DNA of 64,000 nt from Bryopsis sp. KO-2023 (GCA_030272585.1 BSYQ01000005.1:1736001-1800000), one strand, 5' to 3'; positions 1 to 12,360 are shown, counted from the first letter of the stretch. Program-made: numbers and translations. Notes: generated by a model not told the origin, from the sequence alone.

Positions 1-908
1 TGTTAATTACCCCGATCAGGTCGAAAAGGTGGAGGCGGGACTCAGCGAGTCGAACCGAGAGCTTGACACCGCAAAGAACGCGCTTGCCATTATGCAGACG
101 CGAGTGAATGCAACGGGGAAACAGCCGGTGGTGGCAGGTCAGAACGAAAGGAGCCGCCAAACCGAGTCTGCAGCATTTTCGGGTGGTGAAACCGATAACA
201 GATCCAAGGAGGGCGGGAAAGAAAATACGAATGGTTTGGGGCAAGACGACAAAATGCCGGGAAACACTCTATGTCAGTCAATCAAAGGTTGGGAGGCTTG
301 CTTCATTATTGTGGCGGCGAAAAGTTGCAGACTTGAAACAGTATACGTTGTTTTCCTTCTCGAGTTGCCCACTGGTTCTTAATTTTCGCTCCAGCGGGGG
401 TTATTATTGATCTTTTGCTGCGCTCCTGTGAGATCTCCCATCAACTGTTTGCCTCTCGGGTGGATGGATCATTGTTCAGTTTTCGTATCGAGTTCATACA
501 TTGAAGAGGCGATTGTGGTCCAGCTCTCTCAAGTACCAGTGGAGAAGAATTTTGCCAGCACAAAAATCACGACGTCAAGCAGCGTCTCAAGGAAGCCTTG
601 GAAATCAAAGGAGAGGGTATCCGTTCCCAGGTCAGCCTTTGTCAATACTTTCTCTCCTAGCCAACGCTGTCTAGCTTGTTTCTTAAGTTAAGTTTCAGCT
701 GCATGTCTGTGGTGTTTTTTCTGATTTGTCGAATGGATTGCAGGACGGGCTGGGAAAACGGAATCCTGTCACTTCGTCTGGTAGTCTGACTCTTGAATTG
801 GACAGCTACAAGGCACGTTTGAGAAAGCTTGGAACTCCCGTCAGAATATCTCGCAGCCAGCTCCGTCCAATGTCAGCCGACGATTTACAGGCTGCGCGAA
901 AAGGTTAA
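1..908 (+). CDS. 3' end of an unidentified coiled-coil-like protein gene (partial)
   Basis: I do not recognise the protein. The gene enters from the left edge. Exon 1 covers 1-287 and ends at AAAG|GTTGGG; it is hydrophilic, rich in Glu, Asn, Lys and Ser, and includes a helical stretch SESNRELDTAKNALAIMQT. A middle exon ends at 630 (CCCAG|GTCAGC) and reads ...EEFCQHKNHDVKQRLKEALE; its 5' boundary lies between about 496 and 570 and is not resolved because several AG acceptors fit. The last exon is 744-908 (acceptor TTGCAG), ends with ARKG and a TAA stop, and is in phase 0 with the previous exon. The helical, charged composition suggests a coiled-coil or cytoskeletal protein, but no domain is visible. 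The gene converges on the LHCII gene. Confidence 0.6.
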
Positions 909-1759
909 AAAAGAGCACAATTTACATCGTTTTTGTAGGAGGGGTTTGTAACACACCAACAGTTTTTCCAGTTCTTCTCTGTGGTATCCTCATGGGGGTG
1001 AAACTGGAATGGTGGAACACCACAATCGGATCGTGCTGGTCAGCCAGACCAGGGGACCAGCAAGATTGGATGAAATTGGTGCTGGTCTGTTTTTCCTCCT
1101 CTACGTTTGCAGATGTCCAAAAAATTCCCAACTGGATCAATTCTCAATTCAGCTCCCTTCCATATATTTGTGGAGTAAGCTGTGCCTTTTCCCTTCCCAT
1201 GACTAGTTGATTCATTTCTTGAAGTGCAATTGTTCCCAAAACCAGATATGAAGGGGGTGTAGTTACAGGACATGAATCCAGTTGTGGCTTTCTGAGAAAG
1301 AAAGCCACAAAAAAGGTCAGAATCACATCAGAATGACACGTCCCTCAACTCAAAGAAACCACCTCTTTCTGAACCATGGCTCAGGGACCATTTTTCTGGG
1401 CTAAAATATGGGTGTTTGTTTTGTTTTGCAAGTTGAATCGAGGTGGATTACAGGGTTCTTTTTTGTCGGAAACTGAACAGCAACCCAAGTTCTGACCATT
1501 GTTATGCCTGAATTATTATTATTATTTTTTTTGGGGGGGGGGAGAAAATTGGAAACTCAACATCAACCCAATTTGAGACAAGGTGGATTACAGTGTATCA
1601 GAGTGATGAGTTCAATGTTACACGACCTACGTTCCTTACAAAAGCACCAACCACAGACCCCCAAAATTTTTACACTACGGATTTTCTTCACGTCCTTACG
1701 AACTTATCTCTTCTCTTCTGGGGTTTTTTTTATCCCCATTTTTTGGTATCGACCCTGAT
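909..1759. other. Convergent intergenic region, no gene seen
   Basis: This holds the 3' flanks of the left-edge gene (+) and the LHCII gene (-). It contains a T-run followed by a G-run near 1526-1542. No coding exon with consistent splice phases was found on either strand; the open frames here are short and low in coding character. Confidence 0.5.
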
Positions 1760-3788
1760 TTACTGTCCAGGAGCGAATTTGGTTGCGTATGCGAATCCGT
1801 TGGCAACCGCTGGGTCTGCGATGTGGTTGGCCCAGTTGGAGACGGGACCCTCACCAGTCTGAACAGCCTGCAAATCAGCCACCAAAAAACACCATCACAC
1901 GCAACTCCAGATTTCGCATCCATTTGGGCTGCATTTTCCACTGCAAATTCTGTTTCGCTGGTTCCCAATAATTCTTTAAATTCAAAAGGAAAAAGCAGGG
2001 GTGGTCCTGTTGAACGGAAAATTCAGGCAGCATTCTGCAAGCTCACTAGCCATTGTCCAAATCCACACAACTACGAAACCTTATTTTCTGTAACCCTAAT
2101 GAAAACCAATCTTCTCCACCAAATTCACACTTTTCAACCCTTAGCCTTCCCCCCCCCCCCCCCCCCCCCCAAAGGAAAATCTCAGCTCCCTACCTGGACA
2201 AAGAAGCCAGTCATGGCAAACATAGCAAGCCTTCCGTTCTTGATTTCCTTGACCTTCAACTCAGCGAAAGTATCGGGATCATCAGCGAAACCAAGGGGAT
2301 CAAAGTAGGGACCGCCGGGGTAGTCCCTGTCCAAATCTTTGCCCAAAGGTCCGCCACCCGCACGGTAAGACTCAGCCAATCCCATGAGGATGACCTGGAC
2401 ACCCAGAATGTTGAGGATAGACTGGGCGTGGATCAGGTTGGGGCTGCCGAGGTAGTCCAAACCACCCTCGGCGAAGATCTGGGTTCCAGCTTTGAACCAG
2501 ACGGCTTCACCGAAGTTGGCACCTCCGTACTTCTCCAAGACCTGTCACATCAACAGGGAAGAACATTCGAACATTCCTACACACCCTCTCCACACACACA
2601 CACATGCCATTCCTTCGAGCGGTTTTCTGGAAAATCAGCGAGTCAGGCAATGCACTTGGGGTAGCTCTGGAAAATTCTGGGCGCTCGCACAGACCAGCTT
2701 GTCTATACTAAGATTTTTTGTCTGTCAATGGGTCGATCGTCTTCCAAACTGGCTATAATTTTTCAAAGAATTGTGTGCAAATGTGTTTTTTTGGTTTTCG
2801 TTGTTGTTGTTGTGTTTTTTTTTTTGGGGGGGGGGTTACCTCTGGGGTCAAGCAACCGACGACACCGAGCATGGCCCAACGGGCATGCTGAATCTCGATC
2901 TCCCTGTATCGGGAGAAAGTCTCTGGATCGGCAGACAGGGACATGGTATCCTGCAACCCAATCAAATATATTGGTCAAATGATACATATACAAATACAAA
3001 ATTCAACACTGACGTCATTTACTTGGTTTCCGCATCGCAATAGATAATGTCGAGAAGGCAATTCCTGTCTCGTGAGCGATTCTGTAAAAGGTTTTTGTTT
3101 TTGTTTTTGCGGCGTTGGCGGTGCGTGGATTCGAACAACAGCGTAACGCAATACAAAATGATGTGCAACAGCAAACGCAGAAACAAAAACAGGGTTCGAC
3201 CCCGAGGAGCGCTTACCCAGCCATAGTCGCCAGGGAACTCTCCGGTCAAGTAGGAGGGAGGGGTTGGCGTCAGGGGTCCTGCGGAACAGGATGAGGTCAA
3301 AATATCTCAGATAACCATCCCGACGAATCGCGCGACAGATGTTGAGAAGACGTTCAGTTGAGAGAGAAGCAATTCTTGGCAACTCACCCATCCACAAGTT
3401 CCTGTCGGGTCCGTACCAAGGAGACATGGCGTTATCCTTGCCTTGCCACCAACCGGCACGCTCCCTGCAAACACAGATCCCGATAGGCGTAAGCAAACAC
3501 CTCGACGACAAACGACAAAAAACAAACGCAGATCACGACGCGACGACCCGCTGCGTCGAGAAGCGCTGACCTGATCGTTTTACGGGGTCCAGTAACTTTC
3601 CCCTTGGAGCTCTTGGTGAAGCGCATGGTCGTCCTGGAGCCATTCTGAAACGCAAACGCCTTCACAGTCAGCGTCGACCCTTTGCCATCTCGAAATCCCG
3701 AGAGTGGTGAGGATGTCCGGAATGCGGTCGTTACCTGGACACCGATGGAAGTGCCGAGGCTGGCTTTCTCGAACATAGCGGACGCCAT
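1760..3788 (-). CDS. LHCB: LHCII-type chlorophyll a/b-binding protein, 7 exons
   Basis: A 277-residue light-harvesting complex II apoprotein of the thylakoid membrane that binds chlorophyll a, chlorophyll b and carotenoids. Exons in reading order: 3788-3735, 3644-3571, 3464-3388, 3278-3217, 2950-2840, 2541-2194, 1867-1760; every junction is GT-AG and keeps phase. ATG at 3788 begins a transit peptide ([12 protein letters not shown]). The mature part has the trimerisation motif WYGPDR, the [15 protein letters not shown] segment, helix B ([11 protein letters not shown]), the central loop and helix A/C ([15 protein letters not shown]), and the classic C-terminus [19 protein letters not shown]. 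The paired Glu/Arg chlorophyll ligands of helices A and B are present. WYGPDR favours the major trimeric LHCII type over the monomeric antenna proteins; the exact Lhcb or LHCBM class cannot be set by eye. Confidence 0.96.
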
Positions 3789-4355
3789 TGGATCAACTCG
3801 GTAAGACGTAAAGAGGAAAGGAGGTGTGTTCAGAGACTGTTGGGAGGAAGCACATGGGGGAACTTGTAGAAACCGAATCAAGGATACGCACGAATCAAAA
3901 TCTCGACAGATCAGGACCGCTCGAGTCTGACCCCCGAAACGCACGTTCCGTCACTGTCGTTAGCGGATTCTCTTTGTCCTTTATGTTCTTACGTAATTAT
4001 TTCATTATTGTTATTTAATAATAATAATAATAATAATAATTATTATTATTATTAGCAGTTCAGCATTGTTTTGCAGGGCTCCTCAGGCAACAGTGCAATC
4101 ATTGATCAATTGACTAGCACAGGGGTTTTTTTTCTTTCCCTTTTTTTCTTTTTGAGAAGTGGGTTCAATTTCACTGCTGTTTTGTTTTCCCTTTTCTCTC
4201 CCCCCCCTCCCCCCAGTTGGCTGCTTCTATGTGCGTGTGTGTGTTTTTTTTTCCTCATTCCATGACTAATTAAAGTCAAGAAGCTGTCATTCAGCACAAA
4301 ACCAACCATATCCTGTCTGTTCCGCACAATTTCTGGTCGTCCCCGGTTTCGAGCC
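3789..4355. promoter_or_regulatory. Shared upstream region of LHCII and D27-like genes
   Basis: This 567-bp gap separates two divergently oriented start codons (3788 on minus, 4356 on plus), so it must contain both promoters. It has a near-palindromic AAT/ATT microsatellite at 4015-4054 and polypyrimidine stretches at 4126-4215. I see no convincing TATA box or named light-response element. Co-regulation is an inference from the arrangement. Confidence 0.5.
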
Positions 4356-7018
4356 ATGCATTCTCTTCCGTCGACTCGCAGCGCGGGGTTGAGGTTTCAA
4401 GGCCCCCATGCGTTGAGAAGTCGCCAAACGGCGTCAGGTCGAGGCGGCAGAGTCACGTGCAGGATCCAGAATCCCGAGAAGCTGGCAGTGCCTTTTGACG
4501 CTGGACCGGGGGATGCGCCACCAGACTACACCGAGGTGGACGCGAATCCCGTAAACAAGGCGATTCGCACCGAGTTTCGGCGGCAGCTGGTCCTCGAGTT
4601 GGGGGTAGATTCTGAAGTGGAAGAGTAGGTATTGGAGATTCTTGTTCGAGGGAAAAAAAAAGCGGGAAAATTGAGTTGCAAAGGTGTCAGCCAAATCTGC
4701 TTGTTTATTATTTGAGGTCGGAGTCTATTTTTCTACAATACATATATGGAACAAAGAGAAAAAATAAAATTAATAAAAAATAAAATTCCAACTGCTGGAT
4801 TCCATGAAAATCCATCGAGAGCTTCCCTAATATATTTTTAGTTGAATTATAAATTATTACTAATACATTTATATAATTTAAATAAATGTGTGCAGGGGAA
4901 AAAAAAAGACAGGAGGAAACTTCGTTCGCCCGTGTTGGGGTTTCGTTTTGGAGGGGGAAAAATGAAAAAAAGCAATTTGAATTTTCTTTGTGGCTGCAGG
5001 TATGCTGGGATTATCGATTTGACACGGAGGTTGAATTCTACGGACTACACTCCGAGGGAAACCCAATTGAAGTCCATCAGGATATTAAGGGCCATGTTCC
5101 CCAAGTGGCTGCCTGGTGCATTCAGGGTAAAAAAATTATAAATAATTGCTGCTCCATGAATTGGATTTTGATCGAAGCAGGCACAGTTGAAAAAGGCATG
5201 TGAAAATATATATATATATATATATATGCATGGGTATGGCGGTGGTTTATTTCTGAGTCGACACATTTCGTTTGGCCTTGTGTAAATTACTTTAAATTCG
5301 ATTTATATATGTGTATATATGATATATATAATATGTATTCTACAGGGGCAATAATCTCTGTTCGATTCTCGCTGGAAACGGCGTTCTTTCGAGTCCTGGG
5401 TGTTAACAACAATGGATGCCAATTCATGGATGGGGCCATCAATTCAACTAGAACTGGCATCTATGGTTGGGGGGTTTGTTTTTTTGTTTTTTGAAGGTTT
5501 GTTTTTTTCCCTGCTGAGTTTTGTTTCTGGATGCAGGTGGTTTTTTCTCAGCCTTTTCCAAGAATATCCTGCCAATTGAATGCGTGGGTGACTGCCGGTT
5601 TGAGCAAATGGCTGATGGGGCCCTCCAAATTGAACGACGTAGAAATCGATGGCGGCCAGGTTGGAATGGTCAACCCTAAGTTTTATATAAGCTTTTTTTT
5701 TTCTTCTTTTTTCTATCCATTAGTTTATCTTTTATTAACAGTTGTGAGGGTCTTGTGCCCTCCAGCATATATGCAACCCTATGATGCGTCGAATTATTTA
5801 CTCAAAATTTGAGAAAACCATAAAGTGGTTTGAACAGGGGCAAAAGATAAAGATCCTCTCAGAAAAATTTCTGTTAATTAAATTTTACTGCGATGCGATG
5901 ATTTTCAGAGATTTTCCCCCTGTTTTATTGACCATAAGACCACTTTTTTTTTTCTTCCCAAAAATAGAAATTCAACGGGCCCCCATCATTGGGTGTTCGT
6001 CGAATCCAATTTCGTTTGGGTAGCCCTCCTTTCTGTTTTGTTTTTCTTTTCTCGTTTAGTTTTTTTCTTTTCTTTTTTTCTGGGGGGGGTGCATGAATAT
6101 TCAGGAAAAATTGGTGGGTGTGTGAAGGTTGCGCCTGGTCATGGGGTGGCTGTGGAGCGCTGTCGATATCTGGAGCAAACCGGATGCGCCGCTTGCTGTA
6201 TCAACAGTTGTAAAGTTCCCACCCAGGTCAGTCCTCCTTGAAAACACTTGAATTGAAATTATGTTTGTTTTTTTGGGGGGGGGGATTTTTTGTGGTGTGG
6301 GAAATGTTGCTGGGTGGTAGAGTGCTGCAGTTGTGATCAGATGCATGTAATTCGTTGAGTTTTTTCTAGTTTTTTTTTTTTTTTTTTGGGGGGGGGGAGT
6401 TACTTCTTATCTGTACATTAAGACGTGAATGTATTGGCCTTTGATCCATGATCCTTTTTTTTCAGGAGTTTTTTGTCAAAGAAATGGGGCTCCCTCTGAC
6501 GATGACTCCAAACTATGAGGATTTCAGTTGCCAGTAAGTTTACCGATTTGTCACCATACATGACTAATTAAAGGTACCATTTTTGCCTTTCTGAAAAAAA
6601 AAAGGAAACCACAAGACTTGGTCATCCTTCAAGGATGATGTTTTTTTTCTTTTTCACAAAACAGGAAAAAAAAAACAAGACGAAGAGTTCGTCATGGCAT
6701 TTCGTTGCCTGTTGAGTTTCCGTTCCCCCCCCACAAAAAAAAAAAAGAAAACAAAGAAGATAGAAGCCTGGTTTTCAGCAAACCTGAATGGAACGGTGCC
6801 AGCTTTCCGAAATGTGCATGTTTTCTTTTGATAATCGCTCATTTTTCGTTGCTTTTCTTCCCTTTTCCCTCAGATTTTCGTTTGGCCTGACTCCACCCCC
6901 TGAAGCTGAGGATGAAGTTTTTGCCACTCCATGTTTCACCCAATGCCCCACGAAACGTCGAATCCAACACGATTGCAAAGGAATTCAACCAAACCTGCCA
7001 GAGCCAGAAGCTGACTGA
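4356..7018 (+). CDS. D27: DWARF27-like beta-carotene isomerase (DUF4033), 6 exons
   Basis: A 276-residue member of the DWARF27 family. In land plants D27 isomerises all-trans to 9-cis beta-carotene in plastids, the first step towards strigolactones; algal members may act on other carotenoids. Exons: 4356-4624, 5000-5126, 5537-5659, 6128-6226, 6466-6533, 6874-7018; phases agree at every junction. Residues 1 to about 40 are Ser/Arg-rich and acidic-poor, like a transit peptide. Family hallmarks follow: YAGIIDLTRRL, the WLMGPSKLNDVEIDG segment, the cysteine-rich block RCRYLEQTGCAACCINSCK, VPTQEFFVKEMGLPLTM, and NYEDFSCQFSFG. The length matches the family (about 260-280 residues). Whether this copy makes a strigolactone precursor cannot be told from sequence; D27-LIKE paralogues are the main alternative. 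Confidence 0.93.
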
Positions 7019-8175
7019 CCTATGTGGTGGTTACATAATCCCTCCGAGCACTCCCCAGGTTTGTAAAACAGGGGGAGCAACCAGAAAAATTATTCTTTTT
7101 CGGGGGAGTTGCATATTTTGTGAATTGAGGAAGTGTCGATACGTGTGCGTGTGTGTATTTTGTAAATTGAAGAATATATGTGTGTGTGTGGTTGCTTGAA
7201 TTTTCTTGGCAAAATGTGCGATTTGGTGCCGGTTGTGAGGATTGTGAATTTGGGATCGGGAAAAAAAAATGCATTAAAATTGCTACATTTTTTTATTTTA
7301 TTGTTTTTTCAAACATATTGCTTCAGGTCAGTAAACTGCTTGTATGTAAAAATCATTTTGGTTTCCCTTCACAGATTTTTTTTACAGTAAAAAAGCCTAG
7401 GCGAATGGAAAGCAAGAATTCCTCGGCGAATTCTGTTTTTGCATGAATACCCGAAAAGCCCCTATTATGAACCATGATTCATTCACATTTATTTTTCAGC
7501 TGAAAAAAACTCAACAGGAAGCAGACAGATTGCATTCGTTCATTTTTTTTCAGCTGAAAAAAACTCAGGATTGCAAGTTGTTTCATCTTCGATTTGTGTT
7601 TGCCCCCCCTATTTCAGGCTGGCTTTCCGAATTCCAAACGATGAAGGCGAACGTAGAAATAACCAATGATCCTAAATTTTATTCAACTTTGATTCGAAAA
7701 AGGATTGGAAATGCACTTGAATAGGAATGGAAACTATCATGATGAACATTGAAAGACAACTGACTGAAACCAGCCAGTCATCTATACGTAAGATTTTTTT
7801 CTAGATTTTTTTTTTTCTGGAAAGGAGTGCCATTGGACCTCCTGCTTGTCCCGACTTCCACCAGAAATTTCAGCAGAAAGGCAATTCTGAATTCTGTGTG
7901 CAATGCAAAAAAGAAACAGTCTTCCATCGTAAAAACTCACTCCAAAAAATTGTCGACCTCCAGCCCCCAGAGGAGGGGCAAGAAAAACAAGATGGACTTT
8001 ACATATATTTCACAGCATCCTCTCACTCTCACACTTTTCCCTCCCTCCAAAAACGAAAAAGTCACACTTTCAAAAACAAGACTAAATATGTTGTCGACCC
8101 AATCCTCATCACCTTTGTTTTTTTCCCCCCCTTTCTTGGTTTCTTTGTCAAAAAAGTATGCCCATGGCAAAATCA
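7019..8175. other. Convergent intergenic region, no gene seen
   Basis: These are the 3' flanks of the D27-like gene and the RGG/RGPPPNM gene. The region contains GT-rich runs at 7144-7196 and a short duplication: a palindromic TTTTTCAGCTGAAAAAA core occurs near 7495-7509 and again near 7546-7562. No exon with proper splice signals was found. Confidence 0.5.
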
Positions 8176-10304
8176 TCATATGGCAGAACGCCAATGCTCA
8201 CCCCCCATTTCCGAAGAGTTTCCACCGAATCTTTCATTTTTGGGGAGGGCATTCACACCAAACGCATTCAAACTGTTTCTGATATTATCGCTAGGCCTGG
8301 ATTGACCAAAACCGCCTCCACCTCCAAACACACCGAGACTTTGGACAGCATTTTGACCTCCTGTGCCCAACACCCAACCATTATCCCCATTCCCCCCACC
8401 TAAACCAATCGAGGAGGTCCCTAAAGACCAGTCAAACGTCTCAACTGCTTGCGGCGCTACATTCGATTGCATCGATGTCAAGAAGTCCATCTGGCTTGCA
8501 GGGTTCTCACCACCCCGACCAATCATGTTCGGCGGAGGTCCCCTGCTCATCATGTTCGGCGGAGGTCCCCTGCTCATCATGTTCGGTGGAGGTCCCCGAC
8601 TCAACATATTCGGCGGAGGCCCTCGACCGCCGATCATGTTTGGGGGAGGTCCCCGACCTGGCCTCGGACCTCTACCTCTCATCGAGGGCATAGGTGCAGG
8701 TCGCTGAGGAGGTTGCAAAGTGCCTGGCTTGAAGGGTGACCCAGGGGACGGGGAATTCATCGATCCAAAACCCGGAGGGCTGCTCTGCCCGCCACCAAAC
8801 GGATTGGGTTGTCCAGGAAGGCCAGGCGACGTCACGAAAGGGTTCAGCTGCTGAGGGAATTCTTGCTGGGAGGGTGGCATCGCCCCGAAAGGTGGAGGTT
8901 GACCAGGCAAACCCAGAGATGCTCCTCCTCCGGAAGAATTGAATCCCTGCGAGTTCAGCCCGGGGGGCTGTGACGGTGGGTTGAATGCTGGAGACGCGAA
9001 ACCGGGGGGTGCCCTCCCTGGGGAATTCATTCCTTGATTTGGCCTCAAACCTGGAGGGCCCCCATTAAACTGAGGCCCATCCATACCTGAGCCAGGCCTC
9101 ATGTTGGGGGGTGGACCTCTGCCAGTGGTTCTCAACCCTGGCCCTCCCATTGGCCGCATCTGAGGTCTCATGTTCGGGGGGGGACCTCTTCCTGCTGTCT
9201 GCAAGGGGGGGGAGGGGCCTCCACCCCCCTGACCATCCCTCATGCCAAAATTCGGTGGTGCGGAGTTCATCGGTTGCAACGACCTGGAAGGGCCCCCCCA
9301 GCTGTCGCTGCTGAATTGCTCGACGGTTGAGTGGCCTCGTTGGTAGCCTTGCGTCCATCCCGATGCCCCCCCCCATGAATCCCCCCCTCCTCCTCCTCCT
9401 CCTTCATCCCAAGCAACCCCCCCTCCTTCTTGCACACCGTTATTGATCATCTCCACGCATTCTTGGTACAAGGCTTTGGCGTTTTCGATTCCTGATTTTC
9501 TAGCTTCTTCTGCAGAGGCCGTCGAAGTTACGCACCCGCCGGGGGGTAGTTTTCTCGGAGTCGCGAAGAACATGTCGTGGATCAATCGAACGATTTGAAG
9601 GGCTTTGGCAGGTCCAGGGTTTTCTCCGTACGACAGGGTTTTCGTCAGGGATGTAAGAGCTTCCAGCTGGACCTGAACGATAAGAATTTCAAGAAAAAAA
9701 AAGGGTAAAAATGAGAATTTGATGAGCGACAAAAAAGAGGGGGGGGGGGATTAGTAGTTGGTGTGCCCGTAGCTTTTGTTCACCCCTAACGGGTGGACAG
9801 AAAATAAAGATATTATATATATATTTTTTTTTTATTTTTTTATTTTTTTTCCTGGTGTTGGGTTGTGGTTTCTTTCAAGTTGTTTTAGTATGCATCTTGG
9901 AAAAAATAAATTAAAAAAAAAAAGAAAACACTACTAAAAAGAAGATTTTTCGTACCCTCAGCATCGGATTGAACCCCTGATCCGTGCATGATTTTTCATT
10001 GTCCAGGCCGATCGACAGCACCATCATGGAATTCCACGGAGGCTTGTCTTTCACCACATACACCCAAGTATCCTCCAGATCGACTTCCAGAAAATATTGC
10101 AGCACAGTTGCGAAGGGGCCTTCCAGAATGTCCAACCCTCGATTGACGAGATCTTCCCAATCGCCCCTGACCCCTCTGTTTTGGACCTTGGCCAAAAGAT
10201 CTCTGGTTTCGGCGATAAACGGATATTCGGCCAAAGCCCGTCCCCCCCTGCCCCCCCTTCCTCTTCCACCATTTCCTCTGTATCGACCCCCACCTCCACC
10301 GAAT
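8176..10304 (-). CDS. RGG- and RGPPPNM-repeat protein, unidentified (5' exon missing)
   Basis: Not a family I recognise. Two exons are clear: 10304-9956 (acceptor TTTTTATAG) and 9672-8176 (acceptor CGTTCAG, stop TGA), joined in phase 0 at NPMLR|VQLEAL. An upstream exon supplying the start codon must exist but could not be fixed. The first exon opens with an RGG-type Gly/Arg tract (GGRGRGGRGGRA) and then a folded alpha-helical region of about 190 residues (EYPFIAETRDLLAKVQ, LEVDLEDTWVYVVKDKPPW). The remaining roughly 400 residues are Gly/Pro/Asn-rich and disordered, with repeats of the heptad-like unit RGPPPNM (five adjacent copies at 8520-8670, more at 9100-9190). RGG and Gly-Pro-rich tails are typical of RNA-binding or condensate-forming proteins; that role is inference. 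It converges on D27. Confidence 0.7.
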
Positions 10305-11566
10305 CTATAAAAATGAACATAAAACAAACGGTTGGTATTGTCAGCTTTTCAATTCTGGCCATATCAGGGGCAGACATGACTTCATGTCTTGGATTTCCTG
10401 TTTTGCTTACAAGAAATAATACCATTATTTTCATTACTCAGTGTCTGTGTTTTCCCCAGGATGGGCTGATCGATTCGACCCAAAAAAGATAATGCACAAT
10501 GATTTATATGCTGGAATGCTGCAATTAATGGAGCAGGTTGGAAAAAACAAAGTGTGGGGTGAACCGAATTCGAAACAATCAATCCGAGCAAACTTAACCA
10601 AAAAAAAAGAACTTAGAAAAATAATAAGGCGACCTGGAACGTATGGGCAAGACGCTTATCGCTTCATTCTCCCACACAAAGAGGTTAGTTTCCTCTACAG
10701 ACGAGCTAACGCTCACCTTAGCCATTAAATCGAGTTCTACGGGCGAGAAAAGAAGCCAAAGAGCGTCGAAGGGAATATATATATTCCTTTCATACACCCA
10801 TTATGTGAAAAAAACATAGTCGTCGCGTCCCGCACCAAACATTCACACTCTAAACTAGTCGACCAAACATATCGATACAATCTGCGCGGACGTCGTCCAG
10901 CCGAAAGACTGGGAAAGGGTACAACGAGCCGAGCGAATCACCTCGACATTTTCCCGTCCCGTATTCGAGCTCAAGCGTCCAGGACGTAGAGATTCCTTTA
11001 CATAAACTCCAAGAAGAAAAGCGTGCGCTCCCTGGAAAAAGCGATAGCACTGAGCGAGGGCTGAGTGGGAATATAAACAGTGTCGGGATACAAAAAACAA
11101 GGGCCCACGATGAGCATTGTTGAAAAGTTGATTTTATTCACCTCCTGCCCACCTGTACGACAAGATAAAATTAGCACCAATGCATCCCCCCTTTCCCTTG
11201 ATGAAGAAGGAAGAAAGAGCAGATATGAAACTGGCTTTCTTGAACGAGATGGGCTGAGCATTTCAGCGAGCATCCTTTCGCGCGTCAAGAAATAAGCACC
11301 GCGTGGGGGCGATTGCCGCCGTCAGCCGCCAGAAACTGAAAGATGGTGATCTGCGATCCCTCCAACTCTCCTCTTTGGAAGAAAGGATGCGTAAAATCGT
11401 CGATGTCGAGACATCCTATCCTTCCCGAGTGGGGGTGCTACTGTTGACCGGGGGGGGGGGTCCCTTCCACATGAACGAATGCAATCGTCAGGCTCGGTCT
11501 CTGACAGATCGTGGCTTGCATGCTGGCAAGTATAACATAACATAATTACACGCGAAGAAGCCACCC
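10305..11566. other. Region without a firm gene
   Basis: It should contain the 5' exon(s) of the RGG gene and possibly a plus-strand gene. A plus-strand stretch 10461-10545, bordered by CCCCAG and CAG|GTTGGA, reads GWADRFDPKKIMHNDLYAGM and looks exon-like. Another open stretch at 11110-11295 reads YETGFLERDGLSISASILSR. Neither could be linked in phase to a neighbour, so no gene is called. Confidence 0.4.
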
Positions 11567-11929
11567 AGCTTCTATTACGTTGTGTGGATCGCAAGGCTCA
11601 AGTGGCTGAGAAATGTCATCGTTTGGGGTTTGATTTTATCTGTTTTGCGGCCGAGTCTTTTGGCGGGTTTTCTTCGGACAGTGGTCATTTGATTCGTTCT
11701 TTATCCCGCGCAGTTGCGACTTGTCAAGATCTCCCGGTTTCAGTTGTTGTTGAAAGAGCGTGGCAGCAGCTCTCTCTTTCTTTACATCGGCCTCAGGGTA
11801 ACGCTTTTTTGGAGCGATCTTCTTTGTCGTTTGATTCTTTTGCTTTTGATCGAGGGTAGACACAGTATTGGGTTTGAGGTTGATGGATTGTGGACATAAA
11901 TACGGACTTGTGTAATTAGCTTCTATTAC
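11567..11929 (+). mobile_element. Non-LTR retrotransposon copy A, 5'-truncated 3' end
   Basis: It starts directly after AGCTTCTATTAC (11567-11578) and ends with the same dodecamer at 11918-11929. It holds only the last about 90 codons of a restriction-like-endonuclease ORF (CFAAESFGGFSSDSGHLIRS ... SFAFDRG, stop at about 11859) plus a 60-bp 3' UTR. The sequence is essentially identical to the matching part of copy B. Severe 5' truncation is the signature of aborted target-primed reverse transcription. Confidence 0.85.
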
Positions 11930-12359
11930 CTTGATGTCACTGTTTCGCATCCTTTACAGCAAGCCACTTTGGCTCGGGCTACTCGCGAAGCGGGGGCGGG
12001 CATTTTACGTTGTGTGGATCGCAAGGCTCAAGTGGCTGAGAAATGTCATCGTTTGGGGTTTGATTTTATCTGTTTTGCGGCCGAGTCTTTTGGCGGGTTT
12101 TCTTCGGACAGTGGTCATTTGATTCGTTCTTTATCCCGCGCAGTTGCGACTTGTCAAGATCTCCCGGTTTCAGTTGTTGTTGAAAGAGCGTGGCAGCAGC
12201 TCTCTCTTTCTTTACATCGGCCTCAGGGTAACGCTTTTTTGGAGCGATCTTCTTTGTCGTTTGATTCTTTTGCTTTTGATCGAGGGTAGACACAGTATTG
12301 GGTTTGAGGTTGATGGATTGTGGACATAAATACGGACTTGTGTAATTAGCTTCTATTAC
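11930..12359 (+). mobile_element. Non-LTR retrotransposon copy B, 5'-truncated 3' end
   Basis: It abuts copy A. It begins inside the endonuclease domain at DVTVSHPLQQATLARATREA and carries the coding tail to the stop near 12289, then the same 3' UTR ending in AGCTTCTATTAC (12348-12359). It is about 80 bp longer at the 5' end than copy A, and otherwise the same sequence. The two fragments belong to one subfamily; copy C downstream differs at many positions. Confidence 0.85.
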
Positions 12360-12360
12360 C

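Noticed and set aside
5345-5410. Possible extra D27 exon reading AIISVRFSLETAFFRVLG
   Set aside because: Its phase does not fit the phase-0 end of exon 2, and exons 2 and 3 join directly into the family pattern.
10441-10728. Plus-strand gene reading WADRFDPKKIMHNDLYAGM
   Set aside because: Looks exon-like, with CCCCAG and CAG|GT borders, but no partner exon in phase, no domain, and it overlaps where the minus-strand RGG gene should have its 5' exon.
11522-11534. GCTGGCAAGTATA shared by both flanks of the non-LTR array (also 16201-16213)
   Set aside because: Thirteen bases in different contexts, not adjacent to the insertion junctions, so not a target duplication; most likely chance.
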